A stretch of 64,000 bases of DNA from Marthasterias glacialis (taxonomy: Eukaryota; Echinodermata; Asteroidea; Forcipulatida; Asteriidae): assembly GCA_911728455.2 (NCBI GenBank), contig OU452228.1:13034104-13098103 (forward strand). Reading direction: 5' to 3'. A program made the position numbers and the translations under genes. Numbering within the stretch: the first letter of the stretch is position 1; each line of letters starts with the position of its first letter. The notes beneath the pieces are model-generated. The model was not told the DNA's origin, searched no databases, and worked only from the letters and a program-made list of their open reading frames with translations. Positions 1-12,500 of this stretch are shown here, one piece after another.

Positions 1-215
1 ATGGTTTATCTTTGTACTTCAGTCCAAGTGACCCAAGATTCCAGCCTTGAGACACGGCCAAGGTTTTGCGATTCATGATGAATTAATCTGATATTTACTC
101 GAAAAAAAAAATACATAAAATTCCTGGTGCTTTAGTGAGAATCTTTGTTCTCTTGGCTTTGTTTAGACATGGTTTTTCTGTGCCAACCGTATTCTCAAAG
201 AATTTTTTTTCTGGC
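1..215 (-). repeat. Dispersed intronic repeat R1, copy A (antisense)
   Basis: The reverse complement contains AAAGCCAAGAGAACAAAGAT and the following segment ending ACCAAGGCTGG, shared with the four + strand copies in the BRCA2 introns (9673, 11245, 19312, 23764). Cut by the window edge. No coding role is apparent. Confidence 0.8.
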
Positions 216-228
216 CGTTCAGAAAACT

Positions 229-1162
229 AATAGACTGATTGCGCGACCCACGTCATGTGACCTATAGACCGATTGCGCGACAATGTTGACATGTGGTCAT
301 GTGACCCCCTATTGGGTATAATGCCGTACAGCTGATGGCAAAATACAAGTAAAGAGATAGGCCGTGACACAGAGTGAGTTCGAAAACAGTCAATTTTACT
401 TTTGTTAAGTGATAAATTAGTTAATCAGCCCCTTTATGTAAAGTAGTATGTTGTGGCATTAATGTAAATCACATCTCTGTTTCATAATTTAACAGAATTC
501 TACTAAAAAGAGGTTTTTTTTAGCCATGCACTACCGGTGTCGGACGACTATTTTGTTTGTAATGTAGGCCTAAATCACTGTAAAAAAAGGATAAACAACG
601 TTGGAAAAGTGAGCATTAATACCCAGCCTTGCAGAATTTCAAACAGGCAAAGGAATCACACAATTTTGGAAAGCAATTTCTTTGGAGGATTTCAGCTTCA
701 AATCTTTGAAATTTTTGTGTTGAAAAGTGTGTGGTGATCGCGGTTGTCTGACCTAACGTTCCGTCGTGCGCTGTACACATCGTGCACATTTATACCGTAC
801 TTTTACAATTTTCAAGACTTGCTGGAACTGTCCTTACTGGCTTTATTCAGCCACTTGAAGGTCTCTGGTACAAACTCTGGAATATCTTTCACAGATTTCG
901 AGCAAGAAAAGCCTCGATCGAATAAACTAAATGCATTAATCATCGGGTACCGTACCAACCTTTCCTATGAAGGATGTCGTGTGTGTTTACATTTTATGCC
1001 CAGAAGTAGTCACCATATTATTACCAAAAGCCGACTTTTGGTGTGACTCTGTCGGTCACGGCATGTATTTGCACGTAATTTGCTATCAGCTCAGATTACG
1101 TACATGTACCCACAAAAGGTCACGTGATGACATGTAAGCATTGGTCGCGCAATCGGTCTATT
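229..1162. mobile_element. TIR element, AATAGACC family, about 930 bp
   Basis: Left end AATAGACYGATTGCGCGAC, repeated at 229-247 and 263-281, and right end at 1144-1162 as its exact inverted complement. Inner TIR sequence (ACATG...TCATGTGACC / GGTCACGTGATGACATG) extends the match to about 45 bp. No transposase is recognisable in the interior, so it is probably a non-autonomous DNA transposon. A smaller element at 13057-13516 has related ends. Confidence 0.75.
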
Positions 1163-1492
1163 CCCTCAGGTGGCACTGAAACATACGAGAGAACCCGGCG
1201 CTGTAAAGCAGTTAACTGTGATCCACTGTCCAAATGCCAGTGAAAATACCTGAGTACCAGTCAAAATACTCTTCCAAAATGAAACGCATTCATGCTTAAT
1301 TTGAAAAAGCTGACGGACTAGCGAAACAACAAGCTAACTAGTCCCGACAACTAGTCACTGAAAAAGTAAAGGGCAAACCCTGTGTTGGTCTCTGAGGTCG
1401 AAATCAGTACCAGGAACATTGGAGTATGAATGATTATTAAAAGTTGAATGATTATTAAAAGTTGGTCTAAATTTGTTCATTTTTTACTTCAG
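1163..1492. other. Intron remainder before the BRC exon
   Basis: Unrecognised intronic sequence. It ends in a short tandem duplication, GAATGATTATTAAAAGTT twice around 1425-1463, and the polypyrimidine tract and AG of the BRC exon acceptor. Confidence 0.6.
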
Positions 1493-4400
1493 GTTTTGTG
1501 ACATTCAACAACTTCATCAACTCCAAGAGAGCTCAAGCCCCAAGTTTCATGTATCCCTCAAAGGTGACAGTACTACACCACAAGAACGTGCAATGTCAAG
1601 ACAAACTGATTCAACGTGGGCAGTCAAATCATCAGGAAACAGATAGATCCAATGTTAACGGTCAGTCTGGGTCATTCAACTCAATGGACCAAACCACACC
1701 CCGGAGTCGAAGGGGTTCTCTCCCTCAGAACTCCAGCAGGATAAGGAGAAGGGCTGATACCCATGATTTACCAGCGCCAAAAAGATTGAAGACCACATTG
1801 GAGAATGAACACCAGCAGTGCAGCTTTAGATGCAGCGATAGAAAAGGAACGCTGAAAATGAAAGAACCATTGGAAGAGATTCTTGAAGATAAAACTTCTC
1901 ACACACAACTTTCAGGCAATTGCACACCTGTCGAACAAACGCCAATTATAGGATCAAACTCAGATGAAAACATTTTTATTCTCAAAGGAGCAACTTCAGC
2001 AGAAGACTCTGGTTATCAACAACTTCCCAAAAACTTTGCCCTATCAACAGATATCCAAAGAAAGACGGAAGAGAAAGATGTGCAAAAACCTGTGCATTTT
2101 TCTTTGTCAACAAACAAATTAGCTGCTGATGATTGCACTGAATATGTTAATCATAAGAATCTGAAGACAGCTTCAACCATCCCTGTTCCTGTTGGCTTTT
2201 CATCAGCCAGTGGCAATGTAATTCATATCTCAGAATCTGCTCTTCACAAAGCCAGAGCTTTATTCGAAGAGGACAAGGAGAAACAAAGTTCAACCATCAG
2301 AGTCGCCAAAGATTCTCTCAAACCAACCCCCAACAATCAGAACGCATATTCTGAGTCGGATAATGATGTTCAAAGTAACGCAATACCGGTGAACGTTGGA
2401 TTTACATCAGCCAGCGGCAACTCTATCCAGATCTCGGAGTCTGCTCTTAACAAAGCCAAGACACTACTTACAGAAGATAACCCAAGGAATCCCATCTCAT
2501 CATCAGATTCTGCCTCCAGGAGCAGAGGAGCAGTACCTAACAAGATACTCGGATTTAGTTCAGCAAGTGGTAAATCAATCCAGATCTCAGCATCTGCTCT
2601 TAACAAAGCCAAGACACTATTTACAGAGGAAGACCCAAGGAATCTCATCTCATCATCAGATTCTGCCTCCAGGAGTAGAGGAGCAGTGCCCAAGACACTT
2701 GGATTTAGTTCAGCAAGCGGTAAAGCTATCCAGATATCAGAGTCTGCATTACAGAAAGCCAGACTCTTCCTGGAAGATAATGACCAAGAGCCAGCATCGC
2801 GGTTTGCCTCAAGAAGTGGGCAAAACGTTCCTCGATCTGAAAGTGGCATAATGAAATCAACAATGCTGAATAAAGTGAATGACAAAGAGCTTCTAACCAC
2901 TCAAAATATTGTGATCAGAGAGCATGACTTAAATTCAGAAACTGACCAGCTGAACACAAGGGCAAACAATGAAGCTGAGGTACCCTCCAAAGTTGGATTT
3001 GCTTCTGCGAGTGGAAAACCGATCTGTGTTTCCAAAACTGCTTTGAAAAGAGCTAAACAACTTTTGGAGAAGGATGAAAACGAAATTCCAACCACCGTTA
3101 CATTTGCTTCAGCCTCGGGCAAATCTATTGAGATATCAGATGTGGGCTTGAAGAAGGCAAGAGCCATGTTTGAAGATTCAGGAGATGTTATCTTACCCGC
3201 TTCTTCCAAAAGGAGTTGTCCTGACACACTCACTTTACAAAATGAGCTTTTAAGACCTTCCAAACAGAGTGGATTTGGACAGGGAGATTCAAGGCCTCAG
3301 ACCAACTACAGGAACCTTCCCAAGGGATTTAGACCCTTCAAAGCTCCAGCCAAAATGAATACTCCTGCCAAACCCAAAACTCTTCTCAAACAGTTTCACT
3401 GTCTGCCAGAAACATGTGATAAAGCTAAAACAGTGCCATCTGTTTGTAGCTCCTTAAACTTGAAAAGTATACCAGAAGCCCAGGAATTGGATTTCACTAC
3501 AAAAGGTCCTGGATCAGATGCAGGGGTAAAAACCCAAGATCTGGAGTTTGAGGAGTTTCTTACTGCAAGTCAAGCTCAACAAGAGATAGAGGCTGCTGAA
3601 GAAATGGAGTCTGCTTATGCCTTCATGCAGGCAGAGGATGAAAGCTTTTCACAGTTTGAGGATTTGCCTGTTGGAAAATTCATCCTAGGGATGGGCCCAG
3701 GTCGTCCACTCACAGAGACTGCAGTGGTGGCCAGTCAGAACGTTCAAAATCAGGAATGCTCTAAACCACCAACCAATGAGGTCTTTGATGAAAAAGAGCC
3801 AGTTCATGAGCTGCTTTCATCAGTGCAAGTCTCATCAAGCCAGACCTTATCACAGGGCTCAGATTCCTTCAACCAAGCATTTGTCCAATCCCAATTATCT
3901 ACTGGGGATGTAACAGAAGGCCAAGTAACTATTCCCATCTCATTCAGCCAGCAGGAAGACTCCAAAAGAGAGATCCACAAGATCTTGCCCACGAGTGACA
4001 TGTTCTTATCAGCTGATGATAAAATGGAAATACCAGGTAGTAACAATCTGTCCTCTCTGAATACAGAAAAACCTACATTCATAGGATTTCAAACTGCCAA
4101 GGGTAATAGAGTAGATATACCACAAGACGCCCTTCAAAAGGCAAAGGCATTTCTTGATGCCAGCTCTAAGTATGAAGATAATGAACAATCTCTTGTAATG
4201 AAAGCAAACCACCGAGCTATCACCCACCATACTGATCAAACACAGGATCAAAAGGAACCATTCTATAATGGCTCAAATTCCTGTGTATTTCAGACTGCAG
4301 GAGGGAGATGTGTAGAGATATCTGAAGAGGCTCTTAAAAAGGCAAACAATTTGTTTTCTGAAGAAGAAAAAATCCATTCGCCCCAATCACCTCAAAACGG

Positions 4401-6568
4401 TCCACCAGCGCAAAGTTTCAACTCCGTAAATCAAGATGTTAGAGCACCAGAGGGAGTCCGCATAACCAAATCTTTGTCCAAATTTTCTGATGGATTTCAG
4501 ACAGCTAGTGGGAAGAAGGTCAGCATCTCAGAAGAATCACTGGAAAGAGCAAGACATGTGCTTGAAGGAGATGATGTGAGCTTCAGGAAAGAGCAGAAAC
4601 TTCCAAGCATTGCTACTACAGCTAGTGATGAATCTCACCAACAAAGAAAAGTAAAAGCTGCCAGCTGTGGTGGAAACACAAACTCTCAAGGGTCTGTACC
4701 GGTAGGTGATGAATTATACGATGCCTCCTCAGAGAATGCAAGCCCAACCCCAGGAGCTTGTGTTGGCTTCCAAACGGCCAGTGGAAACAAAGTAACAGTG
4801 TCAGCAGAGGCTTTATTAAAAGCTCACAGACTCCTGAAAGCAGATGAAGCTGAAATGATCCCAAGAACTGATAAAATGCCAATTTGTAGACGAAAATCAA
4901 GGAAAGGAAAAAGGTCACATGAAGTTCCTGTACCTTTTCCAAAATCAGCCCTCAAAGTGAGCGGTGGGTTCCAAGCAGTGAGCGGAAACGGGGTGACTGT
5001 ATCAGTGGACTCGTTGGCAAAAGCACAACAATTTCTTGCAGATAAAGATAAACCCAACACTAACCCACAAACCAGACGCTCAAAGGCTTTTATTTCCCAA
5101 GAGGAGGATAGTGTACCAACTGCACGCACTTCAAACCAAGCTCCGGCACCATATGCTGGTTTCCAGACTGCTGGTGGAAACAAGGTCACAATATCTGCAG
5201 AATCCTTAGCAAAGGCCCAAAGACTCCTGGCAGAGGGTGATGATGATTTGAACATAGCTCCACAAATGTGTGAGACTGGGCAAGTTTCTTCTCATAATGA
5301 GGACGATGTACACTTGGGTCCATTACACTCTTTGCAACATTTTCCAACAACCTCTGTTGGATTCCAAACAGCGAGTGGAAACAAGGTCACCATATCAGCT
5401 GAGTCTTTAGCAAAGGCTCAAAGATTCCTAGCAAATGGTGATGGTGAACAATTAAACACAGTTGCTTCACAGAAAGGGGAAAATACAGGTCTTGTACAAA
5501 TTTCAAATCGCTCTCCTAAAGCCTGTGTCGGATTCCAAACAGCAAAGGGAAACAAAGTCACAATTTCAGCTGAATCTTTAGCTACTGCTCAAAGATTCCT
5601 TGCAGATGACGACAGAACTTTAACACACGCAACACCATTGGAGCCATGCTTAGGTTTCTCAACAGCCAGTGATAACAAAGTGTCCGTGTCAGCTGATGCT
5701 TTAGCAACTGCTCAAAGATTCCTTGCAGATGGTAACGAAACTGTGACAGCTCCTAAAACCATATCGCCATGCTTAGGTTTCTCAACAGCCAGTGGTAACA
5801 AAGTGTCCGTGTCAGCTGATGCTTTAGCAACTGCTCAAAGATTCCTTGCAGATGGTAACGAAACTGTGACAGCTCCTAAAACCACATCGCCATGCTTAGG
5901 TTTCTCAACAGCCAGTGGTAACAAAGTGTCAGTGTCAGCTGATGCTTTAGCAACTGCTCAAAGATTCCTTGCAGATGGTAACGAAACTGTGACTGCTCCT
6001 AAAACCACACAGCCATGCCTAGGTTTCTCCACGGCCAGCGGTAACAAAGTGTCGGTCTCAGAAGCTGCCTTAAAGAAAGCTCAAAATCTTTTCCAAGATG
6101 ATGGTGAGAACATCAGTCACGTCTTCCGTCATGACATTTCCAGTGCAACGAATCAAAGAATATCTAATCAAGCTCCTAGAATGTCCATACCTCTGGGTTT
6201 CCAAACTGCCAGTGGGTCTTCAGTATCAGTGTCTAGGACTTCTTTACAGCATGCCAAAGCCGTCCTGGGAGATGATGTGCCTGTTAGTGGAGTGCAGTAC
6301 CGAGGAGTTTCACGTCAACACCCCAGTCAAGGTGAAGGAACAAGCCCTCTTGCACTGGTTCCTGAGTCTGATTCATCGGCTGTTCATCCCCCTGAAACTC
6401 TGGCCAAATCCAGACCCTCCTTCTCAAAGAAGAATGTACAGGGACTGCGGAGGAATGATCGCCACCATGGAGGAGAATGCAATGATGCTGTGGTCCCAAA
6501 CTGTGGTGCAAATACAACATCAACATCAGGATCTTTGTTTAATGCAGCAAAAGACAGGCCCCTCAAAG
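1493..6568 (+). CDS. BRCA2: BRCA2 exon with 19 BRC repeats (first exon in window)
   Basis: Giant exon equivalent to vertebrate exon 11, about 5.1 kb, encoding window residues 1-1691 and one base of the next codon. The acceptor is a pyrimidine-rich tract ending in AG at 1491-1492. The donor is AAAG|GTAAAT at 6568/6569, and reading on past it reaches a stop at about 6627. Residues before the first repeat are basic and polar with no domain I recognise (for example [18 protein letters not shown]). BRC repeats fall into two blocks (about 2190-3190 and 4080-6290). The spacer between them is acidic and Gln/Glu-rich, with an [20 protein letters not shown] stretch. After the last repeat comes Ser/Pro-rich sequence. 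No frame breaks are seen in the whole exon. Confidence 0.96.
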
Positions 6569-9500
6569 GTAAATTGTGCCAATTTGCTTGTTTTGTTTGC
6601 GTGAATTCACATTTCGTTACTGGCTGACAATATTTGCAAACACATGAACACATGAAGTGATATTATAAGTTATCACACAAGCGCGAGTGGAATATGGGAA
6701 AATAAAGCACTTCTGCATCCCCTATCCCAGGAAGGCGGAGTGGGATATGGGACGCAGACGCGCTATTTTCCCCGTATTTCACAAGCTCAACTGTGATAAC
6801 GAATTTATCTTCCAGTCAACTGGAAGATAATACAACGTTGACCATTATTTGATGAAGAGCAAAACGTACAATAAACAAATTTTAGAATGCTATTTTGCAC
6901 TGTTCGTATATACAGAGCGTGACGCATGATACTCTAAATATGCAGAGTGCAATATAGACTACTGGGAGTCTGATATGGTTTATTATCACACTCCCGTTAT
7001 GCAATCTGATTGGAGGATTAGCGTGTACTAGAAGATACATGTAATAACAGTTTTTGTTTACAGAATAATTATATACCATTTTAGACTGCAGGATTGACCA
7101 ACTACACCTCTCTTCACAAAATACCCCAAAGTTTTAAACTCTTATGCAAATCATCCACCTTCCATCCACTCATTTACGAGTCATTCACACGTGACTAAAA
7201 CACAACCTATAGAATCCCATAGAGAATACTTCCTAGCGTTAAGCTCAACAGGTGAATGAATTTTACATCTCGATGACTAAAATTCATGGTTGTATAATTA
7301 CCGTTTGTGGTGGTGGTTCATAAATATTCATGAGAAAAAGCTTTAAAAAGAGAAAAAGTTTAAATTTGCTTCACAACATTTTTTGCAGGCATACTTCAGG
7401 AGAGAGCACTTCCGTCCAAACCTTCAACAAGTACAACCCATCTCAGGCCCCGATCAAATCTTAACTCTCATCAACTCAACTCAAAGTCAACAGAGCCATC
7501 AGATAACTCTCAAGTCGTCCCTCAGACAGTGGTCCCCTTGGCTTGCCAACAACACAGAATCGATATTGGAGCACGGTCCTTTAGCAGCAACCTCAGCAAC
7601 AGGCATGGGGAAGTGGTTACAAACAAGCGAGGGTATGACGCTGTGGGCGGTGATGCTAACTCGAATGGTCTGACTCCAAAGAGGGCAAAGGTTGAGGTTG
7701 ACATGAAGGGGGACTCATCAAGTGAGAGGAGGAATGCTGTCTTATCGTCTATTGAACAGGATATAGGCTTGCCTCCGAAGGAGTGGGAGGAGGCCAGGAG
7801 GAGCCAGGCTAGCAGGATTCATGGCAAAAAGGTACTGTGAAGTCATACTTAACCCCAAGTCCCTTGAGTGATTAACTACAATCCTTTCTCACTCAACAAA
7901 GATCCAACACCATATGGTAACTCAACACCCAAACTGTTGGACCCTGATTATGGTGGTATGGCTGATCACATTTAAAGCATAATCAGTTTTGGTTTTAAAC
8001 AACAGTAGAAAACAGGTTACCAGTCAAAATGTCATGTGAGTTATACTGCTTATGACTGGTTCCACTCTGTTGCTAAGGAGACAAAATAAAGCAGTGTTCT
8101 CTATCAAGCAGCTCTATATGAGCTTTGGTCCTTTTTTAAACACTACATTTATTGAATTGGTTCATGAGTTGAATTGGTTCCAACTTAGCTAAGCTTAAAA
8201 CAATTGGTTATTTTCCCCCTTTACCACATACTGAGGTAAAATACTTTGAGTTTATTTGAATGTATATCTTACCTTACTTTTACATATAGATGTCACAGAG
8301 CTATCTTAAGTAACTCCTAGTTGACTGGTCCTATGTCTTTATCCTTACGGATAAAGACAGGCACTGGTGTTACAAACCCAATGGTTTCATTGGATAAACA
8401 TACACCCGTTTCAGACTGGCTCTCCAGAGTCTTGCCGAACCAAATAGATTAGGAGCAACTCTAGATTTCGGTTTCAGACAGGAGAACTTAATTAACATAA
8501 ATTTGCATTAGGTTCGGCTCATGTCAAGATCGGCGTCTGAACCCAAGATGCTCCAGAGTCGTTACGAACAACTGCAACAGTCGATCTTTCAACTTCTAGC
8601 AAGTCTAGTCACTCCTAACTGTTTCAGACGTCAAACTTTTCATGTACTTAATGCAATCATTTGGTTTGGCGCGACTCTGGAGCGCCAGTCTCAAATGGGT
8701 GTTACATGTAGTACATGGTGTAGTGCACTCACAACATAAGTACCAGACTGCTACTACACACAGTATTATGGCATGCAAATCTGAAGTGGGTCAAAGGTAC
8801 ATCTGGCAGACAACCAGCAGGTTCTAAAGGCTGGTCTCTGGCGTTATTCACGCGCCTCAAAGTGTGACGTCAGATATTCGGACCACTTTTGGTTATGCTT
8901 ATGCTTACACTTAATTCAAAATATGTTAAAGAGAAAGTGGAGATTTGTGCATAGAATATACGAACCAAAGGTGTGTACATTGTATGCGCTAATCACACTA
9001 ATCTGCACTTCCTAGCCTGATTGCTTCGTACTTGAAAGGGCATTGGCATCAAGGCATTTTCTTCTTCATAAAGGGCACCTCGGTGGGGAAATTGTAAATT
9101 TCTATTGGAGCATTTCAAGGGCACTAAGGCAATGACATGGGGCAACGGAGGCAATCGCCTCCATTGCCTCTGTGAAGTATCAGACCTGCTTGTATGCACT
9201 AATCTACACAAGTCTCCTCTCTGACGTCAACTAATTCCCCCATGTCTTCGTATCTCCTTTCCATTTTTTTTTTTTGTGAAAAATTAGTTTCGTACAAGTT
9301 GATCATTTATCTAACAAAATGTGTTCTGTATTCCTTGCAATAAACCATAGATTCGTTTTAACATGTAGATTCGTAAAAATAACTACTTGTTTCTCAATGG
9401 TGTGACGTCATAAGAATAGTTTTAATTTGATTGAAATGGATTCCTTTTGTAGACACAAGTTATCAAGGCATTACCAGGTGAGCTCATGTCAAAGAAACAA

Positions 9501-12500
9501 CAAGGACAAAGACAACCACTGTATGAACTAGTCCATGGCCAGTCACCAGAAATGTACTCTGAAAGTGAGGTAAGTTCTTGACTCAATAAGTTATATTTCT
9601 CTCTCTTTCTCACATTTTAATTGAAAAGAAGAAAATAATTTGGACAAACATCAGACAAACATTTTGTTCATCAGTTGCTGCTGGGAATCTTCAATTTTCT
9701 CCCGTCCAGCCTGAAGGGATTATTTTATCGGAATTGCCAGGATCATTCTTTTATGAAAGTACCGCTGGCACAAAGAAACCTTGACTTGACAAAGCCAAGA
9801 AAAGATTCTCATTTAAGCACCAGGATTTTTGTTTGCTTTATATCGAGAAAATGTCGAATACATGCACTGTGAATTGCAAAACCTCGGCTGTGAGCCACGG
9901 CCGAGGGTTGGTGCTAAACCGGATACAAGGCTGGATCCATGGTTCACTCTGACTTACCTCCATTGAGCCGAAATACAATAAAGAAACAACGGTGAAAGCC
10001 TCTGTATGTCTCAAGATCCTCTTTTTTGAACAAAAGGACAAAGGTCTGGAATCAGGGATTACGCATAATGATTACAAAATCGGCGAAGTATTTAAGGCCA
10101 TGTTTCCTATTTGTGCGGATGAAATGAAGCGTTAGATGGCATGAACTCTGCACACTCAGTAGTTAAATGTCCGGGCGACCTTTCTCCAGTATTCCGATTT
10201 TACACAGTAGCGTGTTTAAACCTCACCCATTTGCTGGCTCGGACAATATTTTCGTGTATACACATCATCCGGCGTCTACAGGTTAAAATTCTGCCCATAT
10301 TTTCTGCCCATAAATTCTGCCTCTTATTTTCTAATGGAGGTGCCATTTTCTCAAAGAAAGTTGCCTTGTCCTTACCTGCCTGAGAGCTTTACAGAAATAA
10401 AACGTTAAGTTCTTAAACCACTCAAATTTGAATTTCTTTCCTTGTAATAACAAATTTTAATTTCTTGATTTGTTTCTTGTCTGTAGATAAAGCGTTTTAT
10501 TAAAATGGGGAATTATCATATTATTATCCTATAGTTACTTTCTTGTGGAGTTCTGCCAAGCACCATGACTGTCACATCAGCAACAGCTGAAGACTTCAAG
10601 TTCATACTAAAGGAGCACTTTACCCCCGACACCCTAGAGAGCAGTGAGGGACTGAGGCTTGCAGATGGTGGAAAGCTTGTACCCGATGAAACTGGCATGG
10701 CAGGAAAGCAGGAATTTCTCAAGTAAGAATCCATCCTCCGCCTTTTATTTCCAAATAAAAGCTGACAGGTTAAACACAAATATAAACTGTCCAAATCTGA
10801 GAGTTTTTTTATTATGTAAACCCTTACAAGGTGCTATATATATATGGGTCCCATAATGAAAAACTAAAAAAGATAACATACATGTCGCTCAAAATAAGTG
10901 CTATGAAATACCCATAGATAAAGCACTATATAAGAACCAAGTATTATTGCACATGGATTTGTGAGCAAATCTTTATTTACACAATGAGTTTTAAGTCTGA
11001 ATTTATTTTCAAGTTGTAACACTTATGGAATGTGGGTGTGAAACCCTGGCCTGTTATTTATGTTTCCTTTAGCAGTTGCTTCGTCCTTATGTAAGGTTTG
11101 TTAAGCTGTAGGTCTTGGACCCAATTTCATGAAGCTACTTTACCAGTTGGAGCCAGATGTCGTGTTCACACGCGAATGTTTCCCCTACCAGGAAATGGAA
11201 GCTGTCTTAACACGCCATGATGTAATTTCGGACCGCTGGAGCAAAGGTGTTGCCGGAATCGCCAGAGTACCACTAGCAGAAAGAAACCTTGACTTGACAA
11301 AGCCAAGAGAACAAAGATTGTGTTTATTGCAGCGTGATTTTTGTTTTCTCTATCAAGAAAATGTTGAATTCGTACACTGTGAATTGCAAAACCTTGGCCG
11401 TGTCCCACTGCCTATAATTGGTGCTAAATCTGGAACCAAGGCTGGATCTGTGGTCCACTCGGATTTACCTCCATAATATAATGAATAAACAATGGTGGAA
11501 GCCTCTGTATGTCTTGTAATCCTCTTCTTGGAACAAAAGTACAAACATCTGGAATCAGGGATTACACAATAACGCTGAAACAATAGCCTAAAATTGGCAC
11601 AACATTCAGCGCAATCTGTCCTTATGCGTGCTCTGTTCAATCTCAGCTATGGAATGTCCAGGGGATCTTTGTTCTGGTATTCTGATTTTACGCAACGGCG
11701 TGTTTCAATGGCGCCTGTTTGCTGGCTCGAAAAATATTTTTGTAAATTCACATCAGCCGGTGCCAACTGGTTATAAAAAGTGCCTAATAAATGCCTTTTA
11801 TTATTGTTGTTGTTATTAGTTTAACTAATTTTGTTTTGTTGAAAACCTCAGTGTTGATTATTGCTATGCTGTTAATACTACTGAATCTCTCTCCTCATAT
11901 CTCTGTACCAGTGCCTTGCTTGATACCCCCGGTGTAGACCCCAAGTTCCTGACGCCAGACTGGGTGAACAATCACTACCGCTGGATAACCTGGAAACTAG
12001 CCGCCATGGAAATGGCTTATCCACATTACTTGTCACAGAGGTAATAACTGAAACGTCATTAAAATCAATTTTAGTTAAGTTTTGCATGTCATATGTTAGG
12101 GTATTGTCTATCTGTGCTATCTGTGTCTTTGGTCATGCAGTTTAATGTGGAATCGATTGAAAAAATACGGTGTGAAAATGACATACTTTCATACTACTTT
12201 CATTCATATCATTTGCCTCTCATTACAGGCTTCTGACACCACACCAGGTCCTCCTTCAGCTGAAGTACCGGTATGACAGAGAGATCGACCACGCCCAACG
12301 CTCCGCCCTTAAGAAGATCCTTGAGCGAGACGACACCCCGTCTAGAAGGATGGTTCTGTGCGTAGCTGGTATCCCCCGGCCAGACGCCAGCGCAAATGCA
12401 AAGTCACACCAAGGTACCACAGGAAAAGAAAATGAAAAGGTAAGAGTTGAAAAGACAACAGGTCTTCCCACAGGACCCAAGGTCTTTCCACAAGGTGGCA

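Noticed and set aside
537-1046. Upstream BRCA2 exon or gene in the first 1.5 kb
   Set aside because: The region lies between matching inverted repeats of a transposon-like element and shows neither the PALB2-binding motif nor other BRCA2 similarity.
2370-3263. Open frames on the - strand opposite the BRC exon
   Set aside because: Shadows of the coding exon caused by its repeated codon pattern. The + frame has clear BRC homology.
11129-11476. Open frames in the R1 repeat (also at 19390 and 23839)
   Set aside because: The shared peptide follows from nucleotide similarity of repeat copies. No start context, family or length conservation supports a gene.
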